Source: Sedimentitalea sp042687825 | GTDB lineage: Bacteria; Pseudomonadota; Alphaproteobacteria; Rhodobacterales; Rhodobacteraceae | Assembly: GCF_042687825.1 (NCBI RefSeq) | Contig: NZ_JBHUQE010000015.1 | Location: 1 to 64,000, forward strand | DNA length: 64,000 bases | Direction: 5' to 3' | Part shown: in pieces, positions 17,842 to 26,665 of the stretch | How positions within the stretch are numbered: the stretch's first letter is position 1 | Layout: every line of letters begins with the position of its first letter | Translations under genes and position numbers: made by a program | The notes under the pieces: model-generated | The model's database searches: none | What the model was told of the DNA's origin: nothing | What the model saw: the letters and a program-made list of their open reading frames with translations, nothing else

Positions 17842-19169
17842 TGCAGTTTGTACAGGTTGCAGTCCCCCGGTACGCCCTTGAGACGATGCACACCGGCAGG
17901 CTGGAACTCCAGGTCCGATCCGACGACCAGATCGCGCACCGTTTCCGAAACCCAAATTTCGTTGCCCTGACTGACATCAAGCAGGCGCGCCGCGACTGTG
18001 ACCGCAAGTCCGCTGATGTCGTTGTCGCGGCGCAGGCATTCACCGGCATGCAGACCGGCGCGCACGCTCAGTCCCAGCTTCCGCACCTCATCGGACAACA
18101 TCCGGGCTGCGGCGATCACCCGGCTGGGTCCCGGAAAGGTTGCCAACACGCCGTCGCCCAGGGTTTTCACCAGTCGCCCTTGATTGCAGGCGATGGCCCT
18201 ACGGGCGGCAGCATCATGGGCTTCGATCAGATCATGCAACGCGGCGTCGCCGACCTGCGCGGCCCGGTCTGTCGAACCGACGATATCGGTCATCAGTATG
18301 CTGACCAGGACACGATCCCGGGGCTTTTCGTGGCTGGCCGAGCAGGCGAAACCGGTAATTTCGGCGGCGATACGGTCGACGTCGCCGATCCAAGGCATGT
18401 GGTCCTCGCGGTCGAGAATCCTCAGTTCGGCATTGGGCAGGTTCTCTGCGAGGTAACGCGCCTCGGGCACCGAAACGACCCGGTCATTGCTGGAGTGCAG
18501 CACCAGTGCCGGCACCTGAACCGCCGGCAGAATCGGCCGGATATCGATTTCCTGGTTCAACCGGGTCAGCGCCAGCGCCGAGCCCGGGCTGGCGGATTGC
18601 GTGAACAACCGGTTTATGAACGCGCGCTCTGCTGCATCTTGGGCCACGGATGGCGCGCGTAGCTCCAGCAGATACCCCAGATCACCCCAGCGCGCCTCAA
18701 GCTCGGCCAGGGTGGTTTCAAAATCGCCCGGCCGTGCCCCCAACGGCCAGTCCGGCTTCCACGCCCGACAGGGAAAACAGCCCGCCAGCACGATCGAGCG
18801 GACCCGTTCCGGATAGGTTGCGGCAAAGACCGTCGTCATGTTGCCGCCTTCGCTGACGCCAAAGAGCGTGGCCTTGTCGCTGCCGGCCGCATCCATGACT
18901 GCCCGGATATCATCGGCCCGTTGCTCCAGCGTCGGTGCGCCGACATTGCGGTCGGACATGCCGGTGCCACGTTTATCGAACAGGATCAGACGGCACTTTT
19001 CCGCCAACAGGGACAGCAACCGGTTATAGCCGGGATGTTCCCAGATCACGTCGATATTGTGCAGCCACCCGCTGGCATAGACCAGATCGATCGGCCCCTT
19101 GCCGACGACCTGATAGGCGATGGCCACCTCTCCTGCCTTGGTGAACCGCGTCTGGGGTTTGGATCTCAT
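17826..19169 (-). CDS. Alpha/beta hydrolase fused to class III adenylate/guanylate cyclase
   Basis: This is a 447-residue two-domain protein. Residues 1-275 form an alpha/beta hydrolase with DKRGTGMSD, nucleophile Ser106 in GVSEGGN, and probable Asp229 (HSSNDR) and His257 (EDHMPW). Residues 285-447 form a class III nucleotide cyclase domain with metal-binding Asp295 (TDIVGST) and Asp339 (KTLGDGVLATF), then AGLHAGE. The cyclase would make cAMP or cGMP, perhaps in response to a ligand bound or cleaved by the hydrolase part (inference). Such fusions are known in other bacteria. The start at 19169 is chosen at MRSKPQTRFT; the longer frame to 19463 is not protein-like upstream. It lies between the J-domain gene and cobS. 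Confidence 0.87.
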   Translation of the reverse strand: MRSKPQTRFTKAGEVAIAYQVVGKGPIDLVYASGWLHNIDVIWEHPGYNRLLSLLAEKCRLILFDKRGTGMSDRNVGAPTLEQRADDIRAVMDAAGSDKATLFGVSEGGNMTTVFAATYPERVRSIVLAGCFPCRAWKPDWPLGARPGDFETTLAELEARWGDLGYLLELRAPSVAQDAAERAFINRLFTQSASPGSALALTRLNQEIDIRPILPAVQVPALVLHSSNDRVVSVPEARYLAENLPNAELRILDREDHMPWIGDVDRIAAEITGFACSASHEKPRDRVLVSILMTDIVGSTDRAAQVGDAALHDLIEAHDAAARRAIACNQGRLVKTLGDGVLATFPGPSRVIAAARMLSDEVRKLGLSVRAGLHAGECLRRDNDISGLAVTVAARLLDVSQGNEIWVSETVRDLVVGSDLEFQPAGVHRLKGVPGDCNLYKLHGSDG

Positions 19170-19350
19170 CGCCTTTTTCGCCTGTGTTGTACCGCACCCC
19201 ATCATACACACCCGCTGCAATTTTTCGAGACGCCGGACATTGTCGCACCGGATCCGCCGAATATGCCGATCCTGTGTAATCCGCATCACAGACGCTGCCC
19301 CCCGACAATGCCACAGTCGGCTCATCACCGCAGAGCTAAGGACGCTGCAG

Positions 19351-19626
19351 GTGAAGGCCACGGGGGACATCATCGAATCCGACCTGTCCAATGCAATGAC
19401 CGCGCTCATCGGGCTGACCGCTGTTGGGTACGCAGCGGCCACCGCAGGGATGCAGCTGACCACAGAGTCGCCGTCTGCGGTAGCGTTGGCACTGCTGGCA
19501 GGCGGGTTTCTGGTGGCCGTCGTGGCCGAACCGTCCTGCTGCCCAGCAGCAACCCGGAGATCATGTAGCTGGCGATCTCCGCTATGGAATGGTTGCGTAT
19601 TCCGGGCTTTGCTTTGCCGCGGCTGA
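19351..19626 (+). CDS. Possible small membrane protein, perhaps frameshifted
   Basis: A GTG start preceded by AAGGA opens a 91-codon frame with two hydrophobic segments (about residues 14-33 and 42-58), then a cysteine- and arginine-rich tail that does not look native. A neighbouring frame supplies a more ordinary ending (PSSNPEIM, stop at 19568), so a frameshift may have altered the C-terminus. It is divergent from the cyclase gene. I do not recognise a family and the call is tentative. Confidence 0.35.
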   Translation: MKATGDIIESDLSNAMTALIGLTAVGYAAATAGMQLTTESPSAVALALLAGGFLVAVVAEPSCCPAATRRSCSWRSPLWNGCVFRALLCRG

Positions 19627-19726
19627 CGCGCTCAGCCTGTAACGATGGGCTGGAGCCGGGCCCTTGCCAAGCTCCATCGGTGTTAAGTTAACGGAAGAGA
19701 AGACATTGATCTCCATGCCCAAGTGT

Positions 19727-20581
19727 TCAGGGCAGGGCATCGAACCAGTCGAGCACGGCCTGCCGCCACCCTATTGGCACCCCATGCCCGCCCTTGGTGA
19801 GCTTTAGCCGGATTGACCCTGCGGCGCACTCGGTCCAGTCTTTCTGCATGGAACCATCGTCGCCAAAACTGTTCTTGGCGCTTCCCATGCAATTGTTCGT
19901 GCGGCGCCAGACATCAACACCTTTCATGACGTTTCCCTGGGCAAAATCGATGCCCGCCCATGTCAATTCACGCCCTTCGAACGGAACCATCTGATCCTCA
20001 AGTCCGTGTGTGTGAAACAGATGAACGGGTGCCGCGCAGTCTTCGACCATGGGTTCCCAGAACGCCCCCGCCACGGAGGCGAACCCTTTGCCGATTTCCG
20101 GCGAAAAGCAGGCCAAATCCCAAACCATGGAACCGCCTCGGGAAAAGCCCGCGATCAGGATGCGGGACTGGTCAAGGCCGAAACGCCGCACCGCGTCGGC
20201 GCGCACGGCCGCGATAAAGGCAATATCGTCTCTTGCCCGGTCATATCCGTCGGCGACGCCCCAATCGAGCTTATCCACCTCGGGAAAAGGTTGGCCGCTG
20301 GGCATAATCACGGCAAAACCGCGACGGGCAAAAGGTTCTACGTAACCGGGATTCTGGATCATCACTTTGCCGGACCGACCCCAACCATGCAGCCAGATCA
20401 CGGCAGGTGGTTCAATCGATCCCTCGGGTATGACGGCGTAATACTCGCCCAGTTCGGTCCCGCAAGGGTTGGCCGGGCCGCCACATGCGTCATCCAGGGC
20501 CGGCAGAATCCTCGGCGTTGCAACACTTAGAAGTATCGCTATGCCGATTGTCAGAAGCCAGCGAGGCATTTCGAGAAGCAT
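19727..20581 (-). CDS. Secreted PHB-depolymerase/feruloyl-esterase-like hydrolase
   Basis: This 284-residue alpha/beta hydrolase has an N-terminal hydrophobic export segment (residues 8-28). Motifs include PAVIWLHGWGRSG (oxyanion region), nucleophile Ser147 in GFSRGGS, probable Asp196 in HGLEDQMVP and His266 in KGGHGVPIGW. This matches the LpqC/poly(3-hydroxybutyrate) depolymerase family, whose members are carboxylesterases of varied substrate. Six cysteines suggest a periplasmic or extracellular place. It belongs to the segment between the J-domain gene and cobS and is divergent from cobS. Confidence 0.8.
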   Translation of the reverse strand: MLLEMPRWLLTIGIAILLSVATPRILPALDDACGGPANPCGTELGEYYAVIPEGSIEPPAVIWLHGWGRSGKVMIQNPGYVEPFARRGFAVIMPSGQPFPEVDKLDWGVADGYDRARDDIAFIAAVRADAVRRFGLDQSRILIAGFSRGGSMVWDLACFSPEIGKGFASVAGAFWEPMVEDCAAPVHLFHTHGLEDQMVPFEGRELTWAGIDFAQGNVMKGVDVWRRTNNCMGSAKNSFGDDGSMQKDWTECAAGSIRLKLTKGGHGVPIGWRQAVLDWFDALP

Positions 20582-20954
20582 CGCACGTACTCCTCTGTCG
20601 TTTCAACGCTTGATCTCATAGCATATAATTGCCCGGCTCAGAAGATTCCGCCCGGAAAACTCGCAAGCTCGACCCTTCCTCGCCATCTGAGACCTGCCGC
20701 CATATTCATACGATCACGCCGATCCGCCGAATACCCGTTCCATCCTCAATGGAGACATACAGTTCCCATCGGTGCCGACCACAACCGCCGATGGCCCGGC
20801 CACGTCGACCACGCCCATGCCTATCCAGGAAACACCGGTTCAGCGCGGCGTTGGCTGGTGTTCCGCTGCCCTTCCCCTTGCTCTTGTCTGCGTTATGTTG
20901 CACCAGAAGCGGATTCGTACCCTTTACCGGGGGCTCAGGACAAGGACGACGGGC
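20582..20954. other. 373-bp region upstream of cobS
   Basis: This region separates the divergent esterase and cobS genes. It contains GCCA followed three bases later by GAGACCTGCC (20682-20698), which resembles the B12-box end of a cobalamin riboswitch. I did not find the other conserved parts of that RNA. Open frames in the stretch lack ribosome binding sites. Promoters for both genes must lie here, but no clear -35/-10 pair was identified. Confidence 0.45.
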
Positions 20955-21941
20955 ATGGCCGATGGCGCAATGGACATGAATGCGAAACCCACCGAGGACA
21001 TCTCGGTCATGGACGTGTTCGGGATCGACACACCGATGATGGTCAGGGGGTTCGCCGAGCGCAGCGACCGTGTGCCCGAGATCGACCATACCTATAAATT
21101 CGACCCCGATACGACGCTGGCTATCCTGGCCGGCTTCACCCACAACCGGCGGGTGATGATCCAGGGCTATCACGGCACCGGCAAATCCACCCATATCGAA
21201 CAGGTTGCCGCGCGGCTGAACTGGCCGACCGTGCGGGTGAATCTGGACAGTCATATCAGCCGCATCGACCTGATCGGCAAGGACGCGATCAAGCTGCGCG
21301 ACGGCAAGCAGGTGACCGAGTTCCACGAAGGTATCCTGCCCTGGGCGCTGCGCAATCCGACCGCCATTGTCTTTGACGAATACGACGCCGGCCGCGCCGA
21401 CGTGATGTTCGTGATCCAGCGGGTGCTGGAGCATGACGGCAAGCTGACGCTGCTGGACCAGAACGAAATCATCACGCCAAATCGCTATTTCCGCCTGTTC
21501 GCGACGTCGAACACCGTCGGTCTGGGCGATACGACCGGCCTGTATCACGGCACCCAGCAGATCAACCAGGCGCAGATGGACCGCTGGTCGCTGGTGGCGA
21601 CGCTGAACTATCTGAGCCACGACGCCGAAAGCGCCATCGTGCTGGCCAAGGCGCCGCATTACAACACCGAAAAGGGCCGCAAGATCATCGGCCAGATGGT
21701 GACCGTGGCCGACCTGACCCGCACCGCCTTTATGAATGGCGATCTGTCCACCGTGATGAGCCCCCGGACGGTGATCACCTGGGCGCAGAATGCCGAAATC
21801 TTCCGCAATGTGGGCTATGCGTTCCGTCTGTCGTTCCTGAACAAATGCGACGAACTGGAACGCCAGACCGTGGCCGAGTTCTACCAGCGGTGTTTTGACG
21901 AGGAACTGCCGGAAAGTGCCGCCAGCACGGCGCTGGGGTAA
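20955..21941 (+). CDS. cobS: Aerobic cobaltochelatase subunit CobS
   Basis: CobS (328 aa) is the AAA+ ATPase subunit of CobNST, which inserts cobalt into hydrogenobyrinic acid a,c-diamide in aerobic vitamin B12 synthesis. Walker A is GYHGTGKST (residues 71-79) and Walker B is IVFDEYDAG. The start at 20955 has AAGGA upstream and matches the family's N-terminus. The frame opens at 20772, but that stretch is not conserved in character. cobT follows after 108 bp on the same strand. The large subunit cobN is not in the window. Confidence 0.95.
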   Translation: MADGAMDMNAKPTEDISVMDVFGIDTPMMVRGFAERSDRVPEIDHTYKFDPDTTLAILAGFTHNRRVMIQGYHGTGKSTHIEQVAARLNWPTVRVNLDSHISRIDLIGKDAIKLRDGKQVTEFHEGILPWALRNPTAIVFDEYDAGRADVMFVIQRVLEHDGKLTLLDQNEIITPNRYFRLFATSNTVGLGDTTGLYHGTQQINQAQMDRWSLVATLNYLSHDAESAIVLAKAPHYNTEKGRKIIGQMVTVADLTRTAFMNGDLSTVMSPRTVITWAQNAEIFRNVGYAFRLSFLNKCDELERQTVAEFYQRCFDEELPESAASTALG

Positions 21942-22049
21942 GCCCGCCGGCCAGAAAGCGGAATGCCGGACGCTGCCGCCCTTGAAATTCGTGTGCAGGT
22001 GGCGAATCCTTCCCCGTCCCTGTCCGAAGGGGCCAAGCTGTCGTGAAAG

Positions 22050-23936
22050 ATGTGGCGAATGATTAAGAAACCCTCCGACAACCCCGCCGATCCGTTCAAG
22101 AAGGCCCTGGCCGAAGCCACCAAGGTGATGGCCAATGATCCGGATCTGACGATCAGCTATACCGCCGATCCCTCGGGCCTGTCGGGCGAGGCCATGCGCC
22201 TGCCCCATGTCAGCCGCCGGATGACCCGCGAAGAGGTGCTGCTGGCCCGCGGCACGGCGGATGCGCTGGCCCTGAACCGGAAATATCACAGCGAAAAGAC
22301 CCATGCGCGCTATGCCCCGCCGGGCGACATGGCGCGCGATCTCTATGAGGCGATGGAAACCGCCCGCTGCGAGGCGATGGGCGCGCGCGACATGCCCGGC
22401 ACGGCGGGCAATATCGACGCCAAGATCGGCAACGAGGCCCTGCGCCGGGGCTATGACCAGATCACCGAGGCCTCCGAGGCACCGCTGGCCACGGCGGCCG
22501 GCTATCTGGTGCGCCATCTGGCCACCGGCCGCAAAATGCCGGCTGGGGCCGAGAACGTCATGAACCTGTGGCGCGACTTTATCGAGACCAAGGCCGGGGG
22601 CACCTTGCCCGATCTGCAGGATACGCTGTCGGATCAGACCGCTTTTGCCAAATTCGCGCGGCAGGTGATCGCGGATCTGGGTTATGGCGACCAGTTGGGC
22701 GATGATCCGGACAGTCAGGACGACGAGGACGAGGACCAGGCCGAAGACGATCTGCAGGACGATCAGGATCCGGACAGCACCGGCCAGGACGACGATGACG
22801 ACAATGTCGAGGCGGACCCCGAACAGAGCCAGGAGGATCAGCAGGACCAGAGCCAGGCACAGGTGACGGCCGAGGATCTGGCGGATCAGGAACTGGGCGA
22901 AGATGCCGAAATGCCCGAAGGCGAGGCGCCGCTGGAACCGCCGCCGCCCCAGCCGATCTCGGAGGCCGACCCCAACTACACGGTCTACAATGCCGATCAT
23001 GACGAGGAAATCGCCGCCGAGGATCTGGCCGACCCCGTGGAACTGGAACGCCTGCGTGCCTATCTGGATCAGCAGCTGGAACCGCTGAAAGGCGCGGTCA
23101 GCCGGCTGGCCAACAAGCTGCAGCGCCGGCTGCAGGCGCAGCAGAACCGCAGCTGGGAGTTCGACCGCGAAGAGGGCATTCTGGATGCCGGGCGGCTGGC
23201 GCGCGTGGTCGCCAACCCGACCACGCCGCTCAGTTTCAAGGTCGAAAAGGACACCGAGTTCCGCGACACGCTGGTGACCCTTCTGCTGGACAATTCCGGC
23301 TCGATGCGCGGCCGCCCGATCTCGATCGCGGCGATCTGCGCCGACGTTCTGGCGCGCACGCTGGAACGCTGCAGCGTCAAGGTCGAAATCCTGGGCTTTA
23401 CCACCCGCGCCTGGAAGGGCGGGCTGGCCCGCGAAGCCTGGCTGGCCGACGGTCGCCCGCAGCAGCCGGGACGCCTGAACGACCTGCGCCACATCGTTTA
23501 CAAGAGCGCCGACGCGCCGTGGCGGCGGGCACGGCCCAATCTGGGGCTGATGATGAAAGAAGGTCTGCTCAAGGAAAATATCGACGGCGAGGCGCTGGAA
23601 TGGGCGCATCGGCGCATGGTGCACCGGCGCGAGGCCCGCAAGATCCTGATGGTGATTTCAGACGGCGCCCCGGTGGACGATTCCACCCTGTCGGTGAACC
23701 CCGCCAATTATCTGGAAAAGCACCTTCGCGATGTCATCGCCATGGTCGAGAAACGCCGTGCCGTCGAGTTGCTGGCCATCGGCATCGGCCATGACGTCAC
23801 ACGGTATTACGACCGTGCCGTCACGATCACCGATGTCGAGCAACTGGCGGGCGCGATGACCGAACAGCTTGCCGGCCTGTTTGACAAGGATCCCAGGGCC
23901 CGGGCGCGGCTGATGGGCATACGCAGGGTCGGCTAG
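22050..23936 (+). CDS. cobT: Aerobic cobaltochelatase subunit CobT
   Basis: CobT (628 aa) forms the chelatase complex with CobS and CobN. The N-terminus KKPSDNPADPFKKAL is typical. A strongly acidic low-complexity middle (about residues 215-330) separates it from a C-terminal von Willebrand-type domain with the MIDAS motif DNSGSMRGR. A second methionine three codons downstream (22059) is an equally good start; neither has a strong ribosome binding site. The gene converges on a small secreted-protein gene only 9 bp away. Confidence 0.95.
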   Translation: MWRMIKKPSDNPADPFKKALAEATKVMANDPDLTISYTADPSGLSGEAMRLPHVSRRMTREEVLLARGTADALALNRKYHSEKTHARYAPPGDMARDLYEAMETARCEAMGARDMPGTAGNIDAKIGNEALRRGYDQITEASEAPLATAAGYLVRHLATGRKMPAGAENVMNLWRDFIETKAGGTLPDLQDTLSDQTAFAKFARQVIADLGYGDQLGDDPDSQDDEDEDQAEDDLQDDQDPDSTGQDDDDDNVEADPEQSQEDQQDQSQAQVTAEDLADQELGEDAEMPEGEAPLEPPPPQPISEADPNYTVYNADHDEEIAAEDLADPVELERLRAYLDQQLEPLKGAVSRLANKLQRRLQAQQNRSWEFDREEGILDAGRLARVVANPTTPLSFKVEKDTEFRDTLVTLLLDNSGSMRGRPISIAAICADVLARTLERCSVKVEILGFTTRAWKGGLAREAWLADGRPQQPGRLNDLRHIVYKSADAPWRRARPNLGLMMKEGLLKENIDGEALEWAHRRMVHRREARKILMVISDGAPVDDSTLSVNPANYLEKHLRDVIAMVEKRRAVELLAIGIGHDVTRYYDRAVTITDVEQLAGAMTEQLAGLFDKDPRARARLMGIRRVG

Positions 23937-23945
23937 GCCGGTGGT

Positions 23946-24299
23946 TCAGTTGTTGCCGTAAAGCTTGTAGGTTTCGCCATAGCAAGCGCTCAGCAGGCCG
24001 GTGACGTTGGTCACCGATGTGACCTCGGTTTCGGTGTCGTCGAACGTCACCTGCCAATAGCTGAGCCCGATGAAATTGCCGTTGCGATCATGCGCATTGC
24101 TGGTGGCGCACAGGGTGGTGGCCCCGTCGTGGCGCACCGGGCGGGACAGCTCCAGCCCGACGATCTTTCCGGCGCCGCCGGCATTTTCCACCAGCGCATC
24201 CACCGCCAGATCGGGCAGTTCGACCTTTTCCTCGGTGCCTTCGGCCGACGCCGCATATGGCGCAAGGGCAAGGCAGGCGATACAGAGAATTCGCGTCAT
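23946..24299 (-). CDS. Small periplasmic protein of unknown function
   Basis: This 117-residue protein has a signal peptide (MTRILCIACLALAPYAASA, cleaved before EGTEE). The mature domain of about 98 residues contains two cysteines likely to pair (LCATSN and SACYGE). No family was recognised. The start at 24299 places the signal peptide at the N-terminus; the frame runs to 24452 but the upstream residues lack such character. It is convergent with cobT and divergent from the aminopeptidase P gene. Confidence 0.68.
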   Translation of the reverse strand: MTRILCIACLALAPYAASAEGTEEKVELPDLAVDALVENAGGAGKIVGLELSRPVRHDGATTLCATSNAHDRNGNFIGLSYWQVTFDDTETEVTSVTNVTGLLSACYGETYKLYGNN

Positions 24300-24429
24300 T
24301 TTCAGGGCTTTCCATTGTCCGGCAAAAGAGTAGCAAAGCCGCACGACCGCCACCAGCCCAAGCCGCCTATGGACATTTGCCCCCTGCCCGCTCAGGTTTC
24401 GCCGCAGATTGTGGAAACGGAGATGCGCC

Positions 24430-26220
24430 ATGTTCCAGACATTCGAAGTCACCGCCCGCCCCGATCAGGGGCCGCCGCGGCTGGCGCGGTTGCGCGCGCA
24501 ATTGCGCGACGCGGACCTGGATGGTTTTCTGGTGCCCCGCGCCGATGCGTACCAAGGCGAATATGTTGCCGACCGCGACGCCCGGCTGGCCTGGCTGACC
24601 GGGTTCACCGGCTCGGCCGGGTTCTGCGCCGCGCTGCGAGACGTGGCCGGGGTCTTCATCGACGGGCGCTATCGCACCCAGGTCAAGGCCCAGGTGGCCG
24701 ACATCTTCACCCCCGTGCCCTGGCCCGATGTGCAATTGACGGACTGGCTGAAACAGCAATTGCCCGATGGCGGAAAGGTCGGCTACGATCCCTGGCTGCA
24801 TACCGTGGCCGAGGTTGAGCGCTGGACGAAGGAACTGAAGGACAGCGGCATTGCGATGGTGCAGAGCGCCAATCTGGTCGACCGTATCTGGACCGACCAG
24901 CCCGCCGCGCCGACGCAGCCGGTCGCGGCCCACCCCCTGCAATTTGCCGGCGAAGCGGCGGCCGAGAAATGCGCACGTCTGGCCGCCGACCTGAGCGCGG
25001 CCGGGCAAAAGGCCGCGGTGATCACCCAACCGGATTCGATCATGTGGCTGCTGAACATCCGCGGCGCGGACATCGCCCGCAACCCGGTGGCGCACGGGTT
25101 CGCGATCCTGCACCAGGACAGTCGGGTCGATCTGTTCATGGCGTCTGAAAAACTGGCGCGTCTGGGCGACCATTTGGCCGACACCGTGAAGGTCTGCGCA
25201 CCCGGTACGTTCATTGCCGCGCTGGCGGCGCTGGACGGCCCTGTCCGGGTCGACCGGAGCACGGCGCCGCAAAAGATCGCCGATGCGCTGGGTGCGGCGG
25301 CAGAGTTCGGCGACGATCCATGCGCTTTGCCCAAGGCACGCAAGAATGCGGCCGAGATTGCCGGCAGCGCTGCGGCGCATCTGCGCGACGGTGCCGCCGT
25401 GGTCGAACTGCTGGCCTGGCTTGACGACCAGCCGCCCGGCAGCATCACCGAAATCCGCGTGGTACGCCACCTCGAAGAGCTGCGCCGCCGGGACGACAAT
25501 CTGCGCGACATCAGTTTCGACACCATCGCCGGAACCGGCGCCAATGGCGCGATCATGCATTACCGGGTGACCGAAGAGACCGACAGCGTGCTGCAGAACG
25601 GGCATATTCTGGTGCTGGACAGCGGCGGGCAATATCTGGACGGCACCACCGACATCACCCGCAGCGTCGCAATCGGCACGGTCGGCGCCGAGGAACGCGC
25701 CGCCTTCACCCGTGTCCTGCAAGGCATGATCGCCATGAGCGCGCTGCGCTGGCCCAAGGGGCTGGCCGGGCGCGACATCGAGGCGGTGGGCCGCATGCCG
25801 CTGTGGCTGGCCGGGCAGGATTTCAACCACGGGCTGGGCCACGGCGTCGGGGCCTATCTTTGCGTGCATGAAGGTCCGCAACGGCTGAGCCGCCTTTCCA
25901 CGGTGCCGCTGCAACCGGGCATGATCCTGTCCAACGAACCCGGCTATTACCGCGAGGGCGCCTTTGGCATCCGCATCGAGAACCTGCTGGTCGTCCAGCC
26001 CGCGCCGGCCCTGCCTGGCGACGACCCCGAGCGCGAGATGCTGTGCTGGCGAACCCTGACCTTTGCGCCCATCGATCGCCGGCTGATCGTCACCGGCATG
26101 CTGACCGCTGCCGAGCGCGGCTGGCTGAACGCGTATCATGCACAAGTCGCCGAAAAGATCGGGCCGCGGCTGGGCGACAGGGCAAAAAAATGGCTGGATG
26201 CGGCCACTGCCCCGGTGTAA
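24430..26220 (+). CDS. pepP: Xaa-Pro aminopeptidase (M24B family)
   Basis: This 596-residue aminopeptidase P family protein has two creatinase-like N-terminal domains and a C-terminal pita-bread domain. Metal ligands are visible: the two Asp in LDSGGQYLDGTTDITR, His in HGLGHGVG, and Glu in SNEPGYY and GIRIENL. It releases an N-terminal residue preceding proline. The length fits the eukaryote-like long form common in alphaproteobacteria. The start at 24430 has GGAG seven bases upstream. DUF427 follows on the same strand. Confidence 0.92.
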   Translation: MFQTFEVTARPDQGPPRLARLRAQLRDADLDGFLVPRADAYQGEYVADRDARLAWLTGFTGSAGFCAALRDVAGVFIDGRYRTQVKAQVADIFTPVPWPDVQLTDWLKQQLPDGGKVGYDPWLHTVAEVERWTKELKDSGIAMVQSANLVDRIWTDQPAAPTQPVAAHPLQFAGEAAAEKCARLAADLSAAGQKAAVITQPDSIMWLLNIRGADIARNPVAHGFAILHQDSRVDLFMASEKLARLGDHLADTVKVCAPGTFIAALAALDGPVRVDRSTAPQKIADALGAAAEFGDDPCALPKARKNAAEIAGSAAAHLRDGAAVVELLAWLDDQPPGSITEIRVVRHLEELRRRDDNLRDISFDTIAGTGANGAIMHYRVTEETDSVLQNGHILVLDSGGQYLDGTTDITRSVAIGTVGAEERAAFTRVLQGMIAMSALRWPKGLAGRDIEAVGRMPLWLAGQDFNHGLGHGVGAYLCVHEGPQRLSRLSTVPLQPGMILSNEPGYYREGAFGIRIENLLVVQPAPALPGDDPEREMLCWRTLTFAPIDRRLIVTGMLTAAERGWLNAYHAQVAEKIGPRLGDRAKKWLDAATAPV

Positions 26221-26287
26221 GGCCGGGGCAAGCTATTTGAGGCCTGTCCGCGGGCCGCAACGCGACTATGACCAAGGAGAAAGCAAT

Positions 26288-26632
26288 ATGGCCGATCACA
26301 TCCGGGTCCGCAGGCTGGAGGGCACATGGAGCGTCCGCTCGGGCGGTGCCGTACTGGGAGAAACCCAGAACGCATTGGAGCTGAGCGAAGGCGATCTGGC
26401 CCCGGTGGTCTATTTCCCGCGCGCCGATATCGCCATGGCGATGCTGGACCGCACCGACAAGACAACCGAATGCCCGCACAAGGGCGTCGCGAACTATTAT
26501 TCGATCGTCAACATGTCTACGACGGACGAGAACGCGGTCTGGACCTATGAGACGCCGCATGCCGCGGTGGCGGCCATCAAGGACCATCTGGCATTTTACC
26601 CAACCTCCCGGGTCCGCGTCGAACGGATCTGA
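26288..26632 (+). CDS. DUF427 family protein
   Basis: This 114-residue single-domain DUF427 protein has the family's blocks TWSVRSGGAVLGET, VVYFPRADIAMAMLDRT, TECPHKGVANYYSI and VWTYETPHAA. Its function is unknown. AAGGAGAAAG precedes the ATG at ideal spacing; the open frame upstream to 26138 overlaps pepP and is not part of it. The gene converges on the chloride channel gene. Confidence 0.9.
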   Translation: MADHIRVRRLEGTWSVRSGGAVLGETQNALELSEGDLAPVVYFPRADIAMAMLDRTDKTTECPHKGVANYYSIVNMSTTDENAVWTYETPHAAVAAIKDHLAFYPTSRVRVERI

Positions 26633-26665
26633 GCGCAGGCGCCTCTGCCCGTCACGCGCCCCGCG

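Noticed and set aside
22700..22960. Acidic, Gln/Asp-rich repeat region considered as a separate gene or insertion
   Set aside because: It is the normal acidic linker of CobT and stays in frame with both conserved ends.
20706..23624. 972-codon minus-strand frame opposite cobS/cobT
   Set aside because: It covers two clear genes in antisense. Its C-terminal 40 residues between 20706 and 20830 look slightly protein-like, but nothing supports a gene.
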